From Massilia eburnea (GTDB taxonomy: Bacteria > Pseudomonadota > Gammaproteobacteria > Burkholderiales > Burkholderiaceae_D), in contig NZ_WNKX01000006.1 of NCBI RefSeq assembly GCF_009720745.1, positions 1-64,000 on the forward strand: 64,000 nucleotides of DNA, written 5' to 3'. The notes under the pieces were generated by a model. That model did not search any database, had not been told where the DNA came from, and worked only from the letters and a program-made list of their open reading frames with translations. A program made the translations under genes and the position numbers. This document shows, in pieces, positions 52,901-61,463 of this stretch; position 1 is the stretch's first letter; every line of letters starts with the position of its first letter.

Positions 52901-54682
52901 TCAGGCGGCAAGCTGTTGCAAAAGATAGAGGCGCTGGTATAAACCGTTGTCGATTTGCATAAGTTCCTCATGCGCACCCTGTTCCACGATGCGTCCATGA
53001 TTCAGCACGATGATGCGGTCCGCCTCGCGGATGGTGGACAGGCGGTGCGCGATGGCGATGATGGTGACCTTGCCGCGCAACTCGTTCATTGCCTCCTGCA
53101 CGATCTGCTCGGTGTGCGAATCGATGCGCGAGGTGGCTTCGTCCAGCAGCAGGATGCGCGGCTTGCCGGCCAGCGCGCGGGCAATGGCGATCAGCTGTTT
53201 CTGGCCGGAGGACAGGCGCGAACCGCCTTCGCCCAGCATGGTCTGGTAGCCGTCTTCCATGGCCATGATGAAGTCGTGGCAGTGGGCCGCGCGCGCCGCC
53301 GCTTCGATTTCCCGCTGCGGCAGGCCGCGGCCCATATCGATGTTCTCGTGCGCCGAAGCGGCGAGCAGGAAGGGATCTTGCGGCACCAGGCCGACATCGG
53401 CGCGGAACTGCTCGTTGTCGATTTCATCGAGCAGCATGCCGTTCATGCGGATGCTGCCATGCGGGGCCGGGTAATAGCGCAGCAGCAGCGATAGCAAGGT
53501 CGATTTGCCGCTGCCGGTATGGCCGACGATGCCGAAGAAGCTGCCTTGCGGGATATCGAGCGAAAGCTGGTGCAGCACGCGCTGGCCTTCAATGTACTCA
53601 AAGTCCAGCGCCTCGATTTCGATGGCTGGCGCGCCATCGTCATTGGCGGCATGGCGGGTGTGGGCGGCGCTGCCGGCCCGGTGCTCCGGCGCGCTCTGCT
53701 CGGCCAGCAGGGTGGCCACGCGCGAGGTGGCGACTACGGACTGCTGCAGCTGGCTGAATTGCATGGTGATCTGAATCAGCGGCTCGATCACGCGCGCGAT
53801 GTAGTTGATGAAGGCGTACAGCACGCCGACTTCCGCCGCACTCATATCGCGCTGGCCGAACATGAAGATCACCGACGCCAGCAGGATGATGTTCAGCATG
53901 TCCAGCGCGGGACGCAGCAGCCAGGCGTTGGCGCGGATTTCGGCCAGGCGCTGGGTGTAGTGCTCGGCATTGGTCGCGGCAAAACGCTTGCCGAAGCGCT
54001 CTTCGGCATTGTTTGCCTGCAGCACGGTCATGCCGCCGATGGATTCGGCGATCTGCGCGTTGATGTCGCTGCGCAGCTGGCGTGCGCGCGTCACGGCCGG
54101 GGCGCTGAGGCGCTGGTAAGCCCAGACGATCAACAGGACGAAAGGCAGCAGCGCCACCACGATGGTCATCAGGCGCCAATCCAGCCAAGCCATGGCGGAC
54201 ACGGTGCCAACCAGAACGATGGTGCTGTCCAGGATGACGAACAGCACCTGGATGTAGAGGCCTTTCACGGCCTCGGTGTCATTGGTCACGCGCGACACCA
54301 GCTGGCCGGTAATGGCGCGGTCGAAGAAAACCATCGGCAGCCGCAGTACATGGCCATAGACCCGCTCACGCAGGCGCTGCACGGAACGCATCGCCACGCC
54401 AGACAGCCGCACCAGCTGCAGGTAGCGTACCCAGCTCGCAATCCAGCCTGTCAGCAGCACCCCGCCGAGCAGGAACGCCATGCGGCTCCAATCCAGGTGG
54501 CGTGGCAGCAGGTGCTCGTCGATCAGGCGCTTGCCCAGCAAGGGCCCCAGCACTTCCATGCCTGCGGCGAGGGCCAGCCACAATACGGCCCAGCCCAGAT
54601 GGTGCAGGTCGGGGGCGGAAGCCTGGCGCAGCAAGCCGATGGCCTGGCTGGTTTGCTGGCGGGCGCGTTCAGGCTGCGTCAA
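52901..54682 (-). CDS. mdlB: MdlB-like ABC exporter half-transporter
   Basis: 593 residues from a TTG start at 54682. GGAGG lies 6 nt upstream, which is why it is preferred to ATG 54721, which has no ribosome site. Six-TM domain (residues ~30-320), then NBD with Walker A GHTGSGKST, signature LSSGQKQL, Walker B ILLLDEATSRID and H-loop. It overlaps mdlA by 14 nt, and the two form a heterodimeric ABC exporter of unknown substrate, as in E. coli MdlAB. The TSRID D-loop is a normal variant. Confidence 0.91.
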   Translation of the reverse strand: MTQPERARQQTSQAIGLLRQASAPDLHHLGWAVLWLALAAGMEVLGPLLGKRLIDEHLLPRHLDWSRMAFLLGGVLLTGWIASWVRYLQLVRLSGVAMRSVQRLRERVYGHVLRLPMVFFDRAITGQLVSRVTNDTEAVKGLYIQVLFVILDSTIVLVGTVSAMAWLDWRLMTIVVALLPFVLLIVWAYQRLSAPAVTRARQLRSDINAQIAESIGGMTVLQANNAEERFGKRFAATNAEHYTQRLAEIRANAWLLRPALDMLNIILLASVIFMFGQRDMSAAEVGVLYAFINYIARVIEPLIQITMQFSQLQQSVVATSRVATLLAEQSAPEHRAGSAAHTRHAANDDGAPAIEIEALDFEYIEGQRVLHQLSLDIPQGSFFGIVGHTGSGKSTLLSLLLRYYPAPHGSIRMNGMLLDEIDNEQFRADVGLVPQDPFLLAASAHENIDMGRGLPQREIEAAARAAHCHDFIMAMEDGYQTMLGEGGSRLSSGQKQLIAIARALAGKPRILLLDEATSRIDSHTEQIVQEAMNELRGKVTIIAIAHRLSTIREADRIIVLNHGRIVEQGAHEELMQIDNGLYQRLYLLQQLAA

Positions 54683-56420
54683 GGCTGGCCTCCAGTTGTT
54701 GATAGCGCCACTGGCTGGCATACCAGCCGTTCAGCGCGAGCAGTTCTTCATGCGTGCCCGCTTCGGTGATGCGGCCGTGGTGCAGCACCACGATCTGGTC
54801 CGCATCCACCACGGCGCTCAAGCGGTGGCTGGCGATGATGGCGCTGCGCGTGGTGTGGGCGCGGCGCAGTTCTTCCAGGTGTTCGAGGATGGCGGTCTCG
54901 GTGGCGGTATCGACGGCAGACAGCGCATCATCGAGCAGCAGCAAATCGTTATCCGACAGCAGGGCGCGCGCAATCGCCACGCGCTGCCGCTGGCCGCCGG
55001 AAAGAGTGATGCCTTTCTCGCCCACTTCCGTCTCGTATTTGTGCGGGAACAGCAGGATATCGTCGTGGATGGCGGCCAGGCCGGCCGCGCGCTCCACATC
55101 CGCGCGCGTAGCGCCAGGACGCGCCAGCGCGATATTGTCGGCAATCGAGGCCGAGAACAGGAAAGATTCCTGCGGCACCCAGCTGATGGCCGCGCGCAGC
55201 GCCTGCAGCGTGTATTGGTCAAGCGAATGGCCGCTCCACTGCACGCTGCCGTGCGTCGGCGTGAGCTGGCGCAGCAGCACGCGCAGCAAGGTCGACTTGC
55301 CCGAACCGGTAGGGCCGACCAGTCCGAGGGTTTGCCCCGTCTTCAGCGTCAGGGAAATATCGGAAAGCGCCGCCTCATGCTGGCCCGGATAGGAAAAGCC
55401 CACATTGCGCAATTCCAGCGCACCAGGCGCGACGTGCGGCAGGGTGCCGTGGTCCTCGATGGTCAACGGTTGATCCAGCATCGGCTGCAAGCGCGCGTAA
55501 GCCGCGCGCCCGCGCTCGATCAGGGACAGCACCCAGCCCGCCGCAAACATCGGCCAGATCAACTGGCCGAGGTACATGCTGAAGGAAGTCAGTTCACCGA
55601 TGGTCAGCTCGTTGCGCCACACCAGGAAACCGCCCAGGCCCAGCGACAGTCCGGTCGCCGCGGTCAGCGTCAAGCCTACGGCAGGTTCATAAGCCGCCTC
55701 CCAGCGCTGCGCGGTCAGGGCCGAACCTGCGGCCGCCCCGGCCAGTTCACCGAAGCGCGTGCTGCTGCGTTGTTCAAGGCCCAGTGCACGCAAGGTACGC
55801 ACACCGGACAGGGTCTCCTGCACATGATCGTTCAGCGCGCTGAAACGCTTCAATGAATCGGCGGAAGCGGTATGGATATGGGAAGAAATGCGCCAGAAGG
55901 CAAAAGCCATGAAGGGAAACGGAATCAGGGCAAACAGCGCCAGGCGCCAGTCCACGCCAACCAGCATCATGCCCAGCACCAGGAGCAGGGTCAGCGAACC
56001 ATCGAAGCCGGCCAGCATCGCCTCGCCGGCAGCCATCTCGATCGCATCGATATCGTTGGTGGCCAGCGCCATCAGGTCGCCGGTGCGCTGCTTCTGAAAG
56101 AATTGCGGGCCTTGCAGCGACAAACGGCGGTAAAAGCGCGTGCGCAATTCCACGCCCAGCATGTAAGCAGCCGAAAACAGCTTCATGCGCCAGGCCACGC
56201 GCAAGCCATAGTTCGCCACGCCAAGCAAGAGCAGGAGGCCGATGGGCTGCCACAGCGAATCACGGCCGAGTTTGCCCGACGCCAGGCCATCGACCATCAA
56301 GCCGATCTGGCGCGGAATCCAGATACCGATGACCGCAACGCCGGCCAGCATGGCGCCGGCTGCCGCGTAAGAACGCCAATGGCTACGGACGAAGCCACCG
56401 ATCAGGCGCGATAAACTCAT
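54669..56420 (-). CDS. mdlA: MdlA-like ABC exporter half-transporter
   Basis: 583 residues. Six-TM domain with TM1 in YAAAGAMLAGVAVIGIWIP, and GDLMALATNDIDAIEMAAGE which is typical of MdlA. NBD with Walker A GPTGSGKST, signature LSGGQRQR, DDALSAVD and the C-terminal WYASQWRYQQLEASLD, which closely resembles the E. coli MdlA ending. Upstream gene of the mdlAB pair. No gene lies between it and the palindrome 56512-56602. Role in export of unknown, perhaps drug-type substrates. Confidence 0.93.
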   Translation of the reverse strand: MSLSRLIGGFVRSHWRSYAAAGAMLAGVAVIGIWIPRQIGLMVDGLASGKLGRDSLWQPIGLLLLLGVANYGLRVAWRMKLFSAAYMLGVELRTRFYRRLSLQGPQFFQKQRTGDLMALATNDIDAIEMAAGEAMLAGFDGSLTLLLVLGMMLVGVDWRLALFALIPFPFMAFAFWRISSHIHTASADSLKRFSALNDHVQETLSGVRTLRALGLEQRSSTRFGELAGAAAGSALTAQRWEAAYEPAVGLTLTAATGLSLGLGGFLVWRNELTIGELTSFSMYLGQLIWPMFAAGWVLSLIERGRAAYARLQPMLDQPLTIEDHGTLPHVAPGALELRNVGFSYPGQHEAALSDISLTLKTGQTLGLVGPTGSGKSTLLRVLLRQLTPTHGSVQWSGHSLDQYTLQALRAAISWVPQESFLFSASIADNIALARPGATRADVERAAGLAAIHDDILLFPHKYETEVGEKGITLSGGQRQRVAIARALLSDNDLLLLDDALSAVDTATETAILEHLEELRRAHTTRSAIIASHRLSAVVDADQIVVLHHGRITEAGTHEELLALNGWYASQWRYQQLEASLDAA

Positions 56421-56511
56421 ATGCTTAGAAGAAAAATGCTGCCAAGAGCCTGCAAGGATACCTCAGGGCAGAATTTTTCGCCGGAGCCGCCACCCAGCGC
56501 CTGCGAAGATG

Positions 56512-56602
56512 AAAGTCGGGGTCAGGAAAAAAAGGGGACGTAACACATTAATCGCGCTGCGATTAATGTGTTACGTCCCCTTTTTTTCCTGACCCCGACT
56601 TT
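56512..56602. repeat. 91-bp palindrome with perfect 43-bp arms
   Basis: Arms at 56512-56554 and 56560-56602 are perfect reverse complements around a 5-nt loop. They contain AAAGTCGGGGTCAGG, then AAAAAAAGGGGACGTA, and AACACATTAATCG. The first core is shared with the NodT palindrome (GGGGTCAG), the second exactly with that at 26695-26759 (16 bases). Lies between mdlA and the phasin stop (56607), so may terminate or stabilise the phasin transcript. Looks like a dispersed REP/MITE-like mobile palindrome. Confidence 0.92.
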
Positions 56603-56606
56603 TAAA

Positions 56607-57185
56607 TTACTTGTGGGCCTTGGCGCCGTTGGCGCTTGGGGCTTTCGGGTCGGGGAAGCTGGCGGCTGGCTTGGCGGCTTTCGCTTCGGCCTTCACTTCA
56701 GGCTTGCTTTCTTCGGCTTCGACCTTGGCTTCGGCTTTTACGGCTGGCTTGGCTTCGGCTTTGCCGGCCTTCGGTGCAGGAACCGGTGCGGGGGCAGGCG
56801 CTGGCGCAGCTACGGGCGAGGCCAGCTTTGGCACTTTCACCGCTTGCTTGCCGGCTTCTTTCAGCTGCTCTTGCGCGGCCTGGAACAGTTCGGCCTGGGT
56901 CTTGCTGGCGATGCTGAACAGCTCGCGGTTGTAGGCGAACAGGCCGTCGAAGTTCGGCACGCGGGCGGTGCTCTTGGCGAAGAATTCTTGTGGGTCTTTC
57001 GCTTCCAGCAGTTCGCGCGCAGCGGCGGAACTCTTCTCGACGTTGGCTTTGGTGGTGCTCAGGTTGAGGGCGATCACCTTTTGCACGCCTTCGAAGGCCG
57101 TGGTGGCGAAATTGTTGAGGATTTTCAGCTGCGCTTCCAGCTGCGACTTGGTAGCTGCGGAAAATTGCTCGGGATTCGAAAACAT
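56607..57185 (-). CDS. phaP: Phasin family protein (PHA-granule-associated)
   Basis: 192 residues from ATG 57185 (GGAG about 6 nt upstream). N-terminal MFSNPEQFSAATKSQLEAQ, AFEGVQKVIALNLSTTKANVEKSSAAARELLEAKDPQEFF, and FDGLFAYNRELFSIASKTQAELFQAAQEQLKEAG fit the phasin_2 family; the helical core ends near residue ~120. The C-terminal ~70 residues are Ala/Lys/Pro/Glu-rich low-complexity. It coats PHA storage granules. Followed by the 91-bp palindrome; direct repeats TGCGCTGCAA lie upstream. Confidence 0.92.
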   Translation of the reverse strand: MFSNPEQFSAATKSQLEAQLKILNNFATTAFEGVQKVIALNLSTTKANVEKSSAAARELLEAKDPQEFFAKSTARVPNFDGLFAYNRELFSIASKTQAELFQAAQEQLKEAGKQAVKVPKLASPVAAPAPAPAPVPAPKAGKAEAKPAVKAEAKVEAEESKPEVKAEAKAAKPAASFPDPKAPSANGAKAHK

Positions 57186-57212
57186 ATTTTCTCCTGGATC
57201 GATGGGAAATGG

Positions 57213-57222
57213 TGCGCTGCAA
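57213..57222. promoter_or_regulatory. TGCGCTGCAA direct repeat, copy 1
   Basis: A 10-base sequence recurring at 57291-57300 in the phasin/codA intergenic region. It may be a binding site, for example for a PhaR-like regulator of phasin genes; not proven. Confidence 0.3.
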
Positions 57223-57290
57223 TAAACCCATTCTAGCGACGAAATAATGTATTGGAAAGACATTTTTGCCGGCTTTTGAAGTAGAAGTAA

Positions 57291-57300
57291 TGCGCTGCAA
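57291..57300. promoter_or_regulatory. TGCGCTGCAA direct repeat, copy 2
   Basis: Second copy, same orientation, 78 bp from the first; located between the phasin and the deaminase genes. Regulatory role is speculative. Confidence 0.3.
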
Positions 57301-57360
57301 CATTGCGGGCGCTGCGCGCCTTGCCTACAATCGGCCATCGCCTACGAGTGGAGCACTTTG

Positions 57361-58662
57361 ATGGACCTTGTCATCCGCAATGCCGCCTTGCCGGACGGCC
57401 GCCAAGGCGTCGACCTGGCAATCGAGAATGGCCGCATCGCGGCAGTTGCTCCTTCTTTGCAAGCGAAGGGTGCGCGTGAGATTGATGCGGCGGGCAAGCT
57501 GGTGAGCCCGCCTTTCGTCGATGCGCACTTCCATATGGATGCCACACTCAGCTATGGTTTGCCGCGCGTGAACCAGTCCGGCACCCTGCTGGAGGGTATT
57601 GCGCTTTGGGGCGAACTGAAGCCGCAGCTGACCCAGGAAGCCCTCGTGGCGCGCGCTTTGCAGTATTGCGACTGGGCCGTGGCGCGCGGCCTGCTTGCCA
57701 TCCGCAGCCATGTCGATGTGTGCGACGACCGCTTGCTGGCGGTGGAGGCGCTGCTGGAGGTCAAGCGCCGCGTCGCGCCTTACCTTGATTTGCAGCTGGT
57801 CGCCTTCCCGCAGGATGGCGTGCTGCGCAGCCCAGGCGCACTGGAAAACCTCAAGCGCGCGCTCGCCCTCGGTGTCGATGTGGTGGGCGGCATCCCGCAC
57901 TTTGAACGCACCATGGCGGAGGGCGCCGAATCCGTGCGCATCCTGTGCGAATTCGCGGCCGACCAAGGCCTGCGCGTCGACATGCATTGCGACGAGTCGG
58001 ATGATCCGCTCTCGCGCCACATAGAAACCCTGGCCTTCCACACCCAGCGCCTCGGCCTGCACGGCCGGGTGGCCGGCTCGCACCTGACCTCGATGCACTC
58101 GATGGACAACTATTATGTGAGCAAGCTGCTGCCGTTGATGAAGGAAGCCGGCGTAGCGGCCATCGCCAACCCGCTCATCAACATCACCCTGCAGGGCCGC
58201 CACGACACCTATCCCAAGCGGCGCGGCATGACGCGCGTGCCGGAAATGCTGGCGCACGGCATACCCGTCGCCTTCGGCCACGACTGTGTGCTGGACCCGT
58301 GGTACAGCCTGGGCTCGGGCGATATGCTGGAAGTGGCTCACATGGGCCTGCACGTGGCGCAAATGACGGGGCAGGATGCCATGCGTGCCTGTTTCCGCGC
58401 CGTGACCGAAACGCCGGCCGCAATCCTCGGGCTGGAAGGCTATGGCCTGCAGCCAGGCTGCCACGCGGACCTGGTGCTGCTCGATGCGGGCGACCCGGTG
58501 GAAGCGATCCGCCTGCGCGCAGCGCGGCTGCTGGTGCTGCGCCGTGGCCGCATTGTGGCGGAATCTCCTCCAGCGGTAGCGCGCCTGGATTTGCCGGGGC
58601 GCCCTGCGCAGGTCGATTTCCGCTTGGCCCCGCCGGCTGGACTTGCAATGGAAAATGAATGA
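57361..58662 (+). CDS. codA: Cytosine deaminase-like amidohydrolase
   Basis: 433 residues. Metal site: HFHMD (His56, His58), His209 in DMHCDESDD, and Asp308 in [11 protein letters not shown], with [20 protein letters not shown] between them, all very close to E. coli CodA ([20 protein letters not shown]). Expected to deaminate cytosine to uracil, though related isoguanine- or creatinine-type substrates cannot be excluded. The GTG/TTG codon just upstream of ATG 57361 is not preferred. Divergent from phasin; followed by two GNAT genes with overlapping ends. Confidence 0.88.
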   Translation: [433 protein letters not shown]

Positions 58663-59218
58663 AAATTCATCATCATTTCTGCCGTTGGGAGCAGCTTTGA
58701 AAGACATTGTCATCCGCCCCGCCGGGGAAGCCGATTTCGACGCGATGTGGACCATTTTCCAGGAGTTGGTTGCCAGCGGTGATGCCTATTACTTTGCGGC
58801 CGATACCAGCCGCGAGGATTGCCACGCCTTCTGGTTCGGGCGCGGCATCAAGTCTTGGGTGGCGGTGCTGAGCACTGGCCGCCTGCTCGGCATGTACCGC
58901 CTGCTGCCCAACCAGCTCGATCGCGGTTCGCATGTTGCCAATGCTTCGTTCATGGTCAGCCCCGCTGCGCAAGGCGTGGGCATCGGCAAGATGCTGGGCC
59001 GCCACTGCCTAGAACAGGCGCGGCGCGACGGCTATCTCGCCATGCAGTTCAATTACGTTGTCAGTACTAATGTCTCCGCCGTGCTGCTGTGGAAGCGGCT
59101 CGGCTTTTCAGTGATAGGCACGCTGCCGCGCGCCTATCGGCACCAGCAGCTCGGTTTTGTTGACGTGTATGTGATGTACAAGTTCCTGGCCGACCCTAAC
59201 GATTGGCCGGAGCAATGA
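58655..59218 (+). CDS. GNAT family N-acetyltransferase
   Basis: About 187 residues. ATG 58655 overlaps the codA stop by 8 nt; a TTG at 58697 with GGGAG upstream is a plausible alternative start and would remove 14 residues. GNAT signs: IVIRPAGEADFDAMWTIFQEL, then SFMVSPAAQGVGIGKMLGRHCLEQARRDGYLAMQFNYVVSTN with the acetyl-CoA-binding Q/R-x-x-G-x-G/A (QGVGIG). Substrate unknown. Part of a run codA, GNAT, GNAT. Confidence 0.87.
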   Translation: MNENSSSFLPLGAALKDIVIRPAGEADFDAMWTIFQELVASGDAYYFAADTSREDCHAFWFGRGIKSWVAVLSTGRLLGMYRLLPNQLDRGSHVANASFMVSPAAQGVGIGKMLGRHCLEQARRDGYLAMQFNYVVSTNVSAVLLWKRLGFSVIGTLPRAYRHQQLGFVDVYVMYKFLADPNDWPEQ

Positions 59219-59724
59219 TCGATACCAAACGACTGACCCTGCGTCCCCTGACTCTTGACGATGCCTCTTTCTACCTGCGTCTGGTAAACGAGCCGTCCTT
59301 CCTCGCCAATATCGGCGACAAGGGCGTGCGCGACCTGGAGGGCGCGCGCGCTGCCTTGCTGGCCGGCCCGATGGCCATGCAGCTGGAGCTTGGCTATTCG
59401 CTGTGGATGGTCACGCGCAAGGAAGATGGCGCCTGCATCGGCATGTGCGGCTTGATCAAGCGCGACACGCTGCCCGATACCGATATAGGCTATGCCTACT
59501 TGCCAGCCTACTGGGGCCAGGGCTATGCCTGGGAAGCTGCCTCGGCGGCAATGGCTTATGGGCGTGACGTGGTCGGCCTGCCGCGCTTGCTGGGCATCGT
59601 GTCGCCCGACAATACCGCTTCTTCGGAACTGTTGAAAAAGCTTGGCATGAACTATGTCGAGCGCCTCGCAACAGAGAAGGATACGGATCTTTACCGTATC
59701 GAGTTTCCCCTGCGCCACAGCTAG
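59215..59724 (+). CDS. GNAT family N-acetyltransferase, RimJ/RimL-like
   Basis: 169 residues from ATG 59215, overlapping the previous gene's stop by 4 nt, with GGAG upstream. TKRLTLRPLTLDDASFYLRLVNEPSFL is the RimJ/RimL-type start. IGYAYLPAYWGQGYAWEAASAAMAYGRDVVGLPRLLGIVSPDNTASSELLKKLGM includes the GQGYA acetyl-CoA motif. Substrate unknown. Last gene of the codA-GNAT-GNAT run; 104 bp separate it from the chemoreceptor. Confidence 0.9.
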   Translation: MIDTKRLTLRPLTLDDASFYLRLVNEPSFLANIGDKGVRDLEGARAALLAGPMAMQLELGYSLWMVTRKEDGACIGMCGLIKRDTLPDTDIGYAYLPAYWGQGYAWEAASAAMAYGRDVVGLPRLLGIVSPDNTASSELLKKLGMNYVERLATEKDTDLYRIEFPLRHS

Positions 59725-59828
59725 ATTGTAGTTAGTACAGGTTTCTTGGCTTTTAGTACTTTAGGGCGCATGATGAAGATTGCAGTCCTGAAGGCATAAC
59801 ATCGCCTTTTTACCTAGGGAAAATAATC

Positions 59829-61463
59829 ATGAACTTCGGCAATCTTAAGATCGGAGTGCGCCTGGGCTTGCTGGGCGCTTTCTTCATGTTGGCCCTGCTA
59901 ACGGTCGGCTACCAGGGCTGGAGCGCAATCAGTTCCATCAAGGCAAATAACGCCCAGAGCATGCAGCGCTCGGTCGACCTGACCCAGGCTGTCGATACTG
60001 CGCGCAGTGCGCAGGTTGAATTCAAGATCCAGGTGCAGGAGTGGAAGAACATCCTCATCCGTGGCCATGATCCGGCCCAGCTGGAAAAATATACGGCTGC
60101 ATTCACAAAGAGTTCGCAGGCTACTAATGCCGAGCTGAAGAAGCTCGCTGGACTGTTCAACAAACTGCATGTCCAGACCAACCTTGATGATGAAGCCATC
60201 AAGATGCATGAGGACCTGGGCAAGAACTATCTAGCCGCACTCAAGCAATTCGATACGGCCAATCCGGAAAGCTACAAGATCGTCGACAAGGCGGTGTCGG
60301 GCATGGACCGTCCACCGACCAGGAAGATCGATGAGATCGTCGAACTCATCGATGGGCTGTCGAAAAAGAATGTGACGGAGGCGGCTGCGGCTGCCGATGC
60401 GACGACCCGTTCGGCCACCATCACGCTGTTGATCGTGCTGGTGGTGACAACGGCCGTTGGTGCTGTCATCGTGTGGTGGATCGTGCAGGGCATTACGCGC
60501 CCATTGGACCAGGCGATCGATATCGCCAAGACTGTGGCGGCTGGCGACTTGAGCCGCGATGTCGAAGTCAAGACCCGGGATGAAGTGGGCGAGTTGCTGG
60601 GGGCGCTGAAGCAGATGAGCGGCAACCTGTCCGACATCGTGAGCCGCGTGCGCGTAGGCACGGAAACCATTGCCAGCGCCTCGAGCGAGGTGGCGACCGG
60701 CAGCATGGACTTGTCAACACGCACCGAACAGCAAGCCAGTTCGCTGGAAGAAACCGCTTCTTCGATGACCGAGCTGACCAGCACCGTGCGCCAGAACAAT
60801 GAGAACGCAACGCAGGCGCGCAAGCTGGCCGACGAGGCGTCCGATGTCGCCGTGCGCGGTGGCGCGACGGTGTCGGAAGTGGTGCAGACCATGGGGGCGA
60901 TCAACGAGTCCTCGCGCAAGATTGTCGACATCATCGGCGTGATCGATGGTATTGCGTTCCAGACCAATATCCTGGCCCTGAACGCGGCGGTGGAGGCTGC
61001 GCGTGCGGGCGAGCAGGGACGCGGCTTTGCCGTGGTGGCGGGCGAGGTGCGCAACCTGGCGCATCGCTCGGCTGCGGCGGCAAAGGAGATCAAGGAGTTG
61101 ATCAGCAATTCCGTCGAGAGGGTGGAGCAGGGCAGCCGCCTGGTCGGCGAGGCTGGCGTGACGATGGACGAAGTGGTCAACAGCGTGCGGCGCGTAACGT
61201 CCATCATCGGCGAGATCGCCGTTGCGACGGGCGAGCAGCGCGAAGGCATCGAGCAGATCAGCGATGCCATCACGCAGATGGATAGCGTGACGCAGCAGAA
61301 CGCCGCACTGGTGGAGGAAGCGGCAGCGGCTGCCGAAGCTTTGCAGCAGCAGGCCGCCAGCCTGACGGAAGCGGTTTCCGTGTTCCGGCTGCGCGAGACC
61401 GGCGCTGGCGCCGGGCGCATGCAGCTGTCCGCAAACCGCAGCTTGCGGGCCTTGCCGGCTTAA
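59829..61463 (+). CDS. Methyl-accepting chemotaxis protein
   Basis: 544 residues. TM1 ([20 protein letters not shown]), periplasmic four-helix-type domain (~35-190), TM2 ([23 protein letters not shown]), HAMP ([29 protein letters not shown]), and signalling tip [42 protein letters not shown] precedes the ATG. Unlike the chemoreceptor at 50962 it has no C-terminal pentapeptide; the tail ends in LRALPA. Overlaps the convergent last gene by 4 nt. Confidence 0.95.
   Translation: MNFGNLKIGVRLGLLGAFFMLALLTVGYQGWSAISSIKANNAQSMQRSVDLTQAVDTARSAQVEFKIQVQEWKNILIRGHDPAQLEKYTAAFTKSSQATNAELKKLAGLFNKLHVQTNLDDEAIKMHEDLGKNYLAALKQFDTANPESYKIVDKAVSGMDRPPTRKIDEIVELIDGLSKKNVTEAAAAADATTRSATITLLIVLVVTTAVGAVIVWWIVQGITRPLDQAIDIAKTVAAGDLSRDVEVKTRDEVGELLGALKQMSGNLSDIVSRVRVGTETIASASSEVATGSMDLSTRTEQQASSLEETASSMTELTSTVRQNNENATQARKLADEASDVAVRGGATVSEVVQTMGAINESSRKIVDIIGVIDGIAFQTNILALNAAVEAARAGEQGRGFAVVAGEVRNLAHRSAAAAKEIKELISNSVERVEQGSRLVGEAGVTMDEVVNSVRRVTSIIGEIAVATGEQREGIEQISDAITQMDSVTQQNAALVEEAAAAAEALQQQAASLTEAVSVFRLRETGAGAGRMQLSANRSLRALPA

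Noticed and set aside
60272..61420. Antisense open frame across the second chemoreceptor
   Set aside because: Ser/Ala-rich shadow of the highly conserved MCP signalling domain; no domain of its own.
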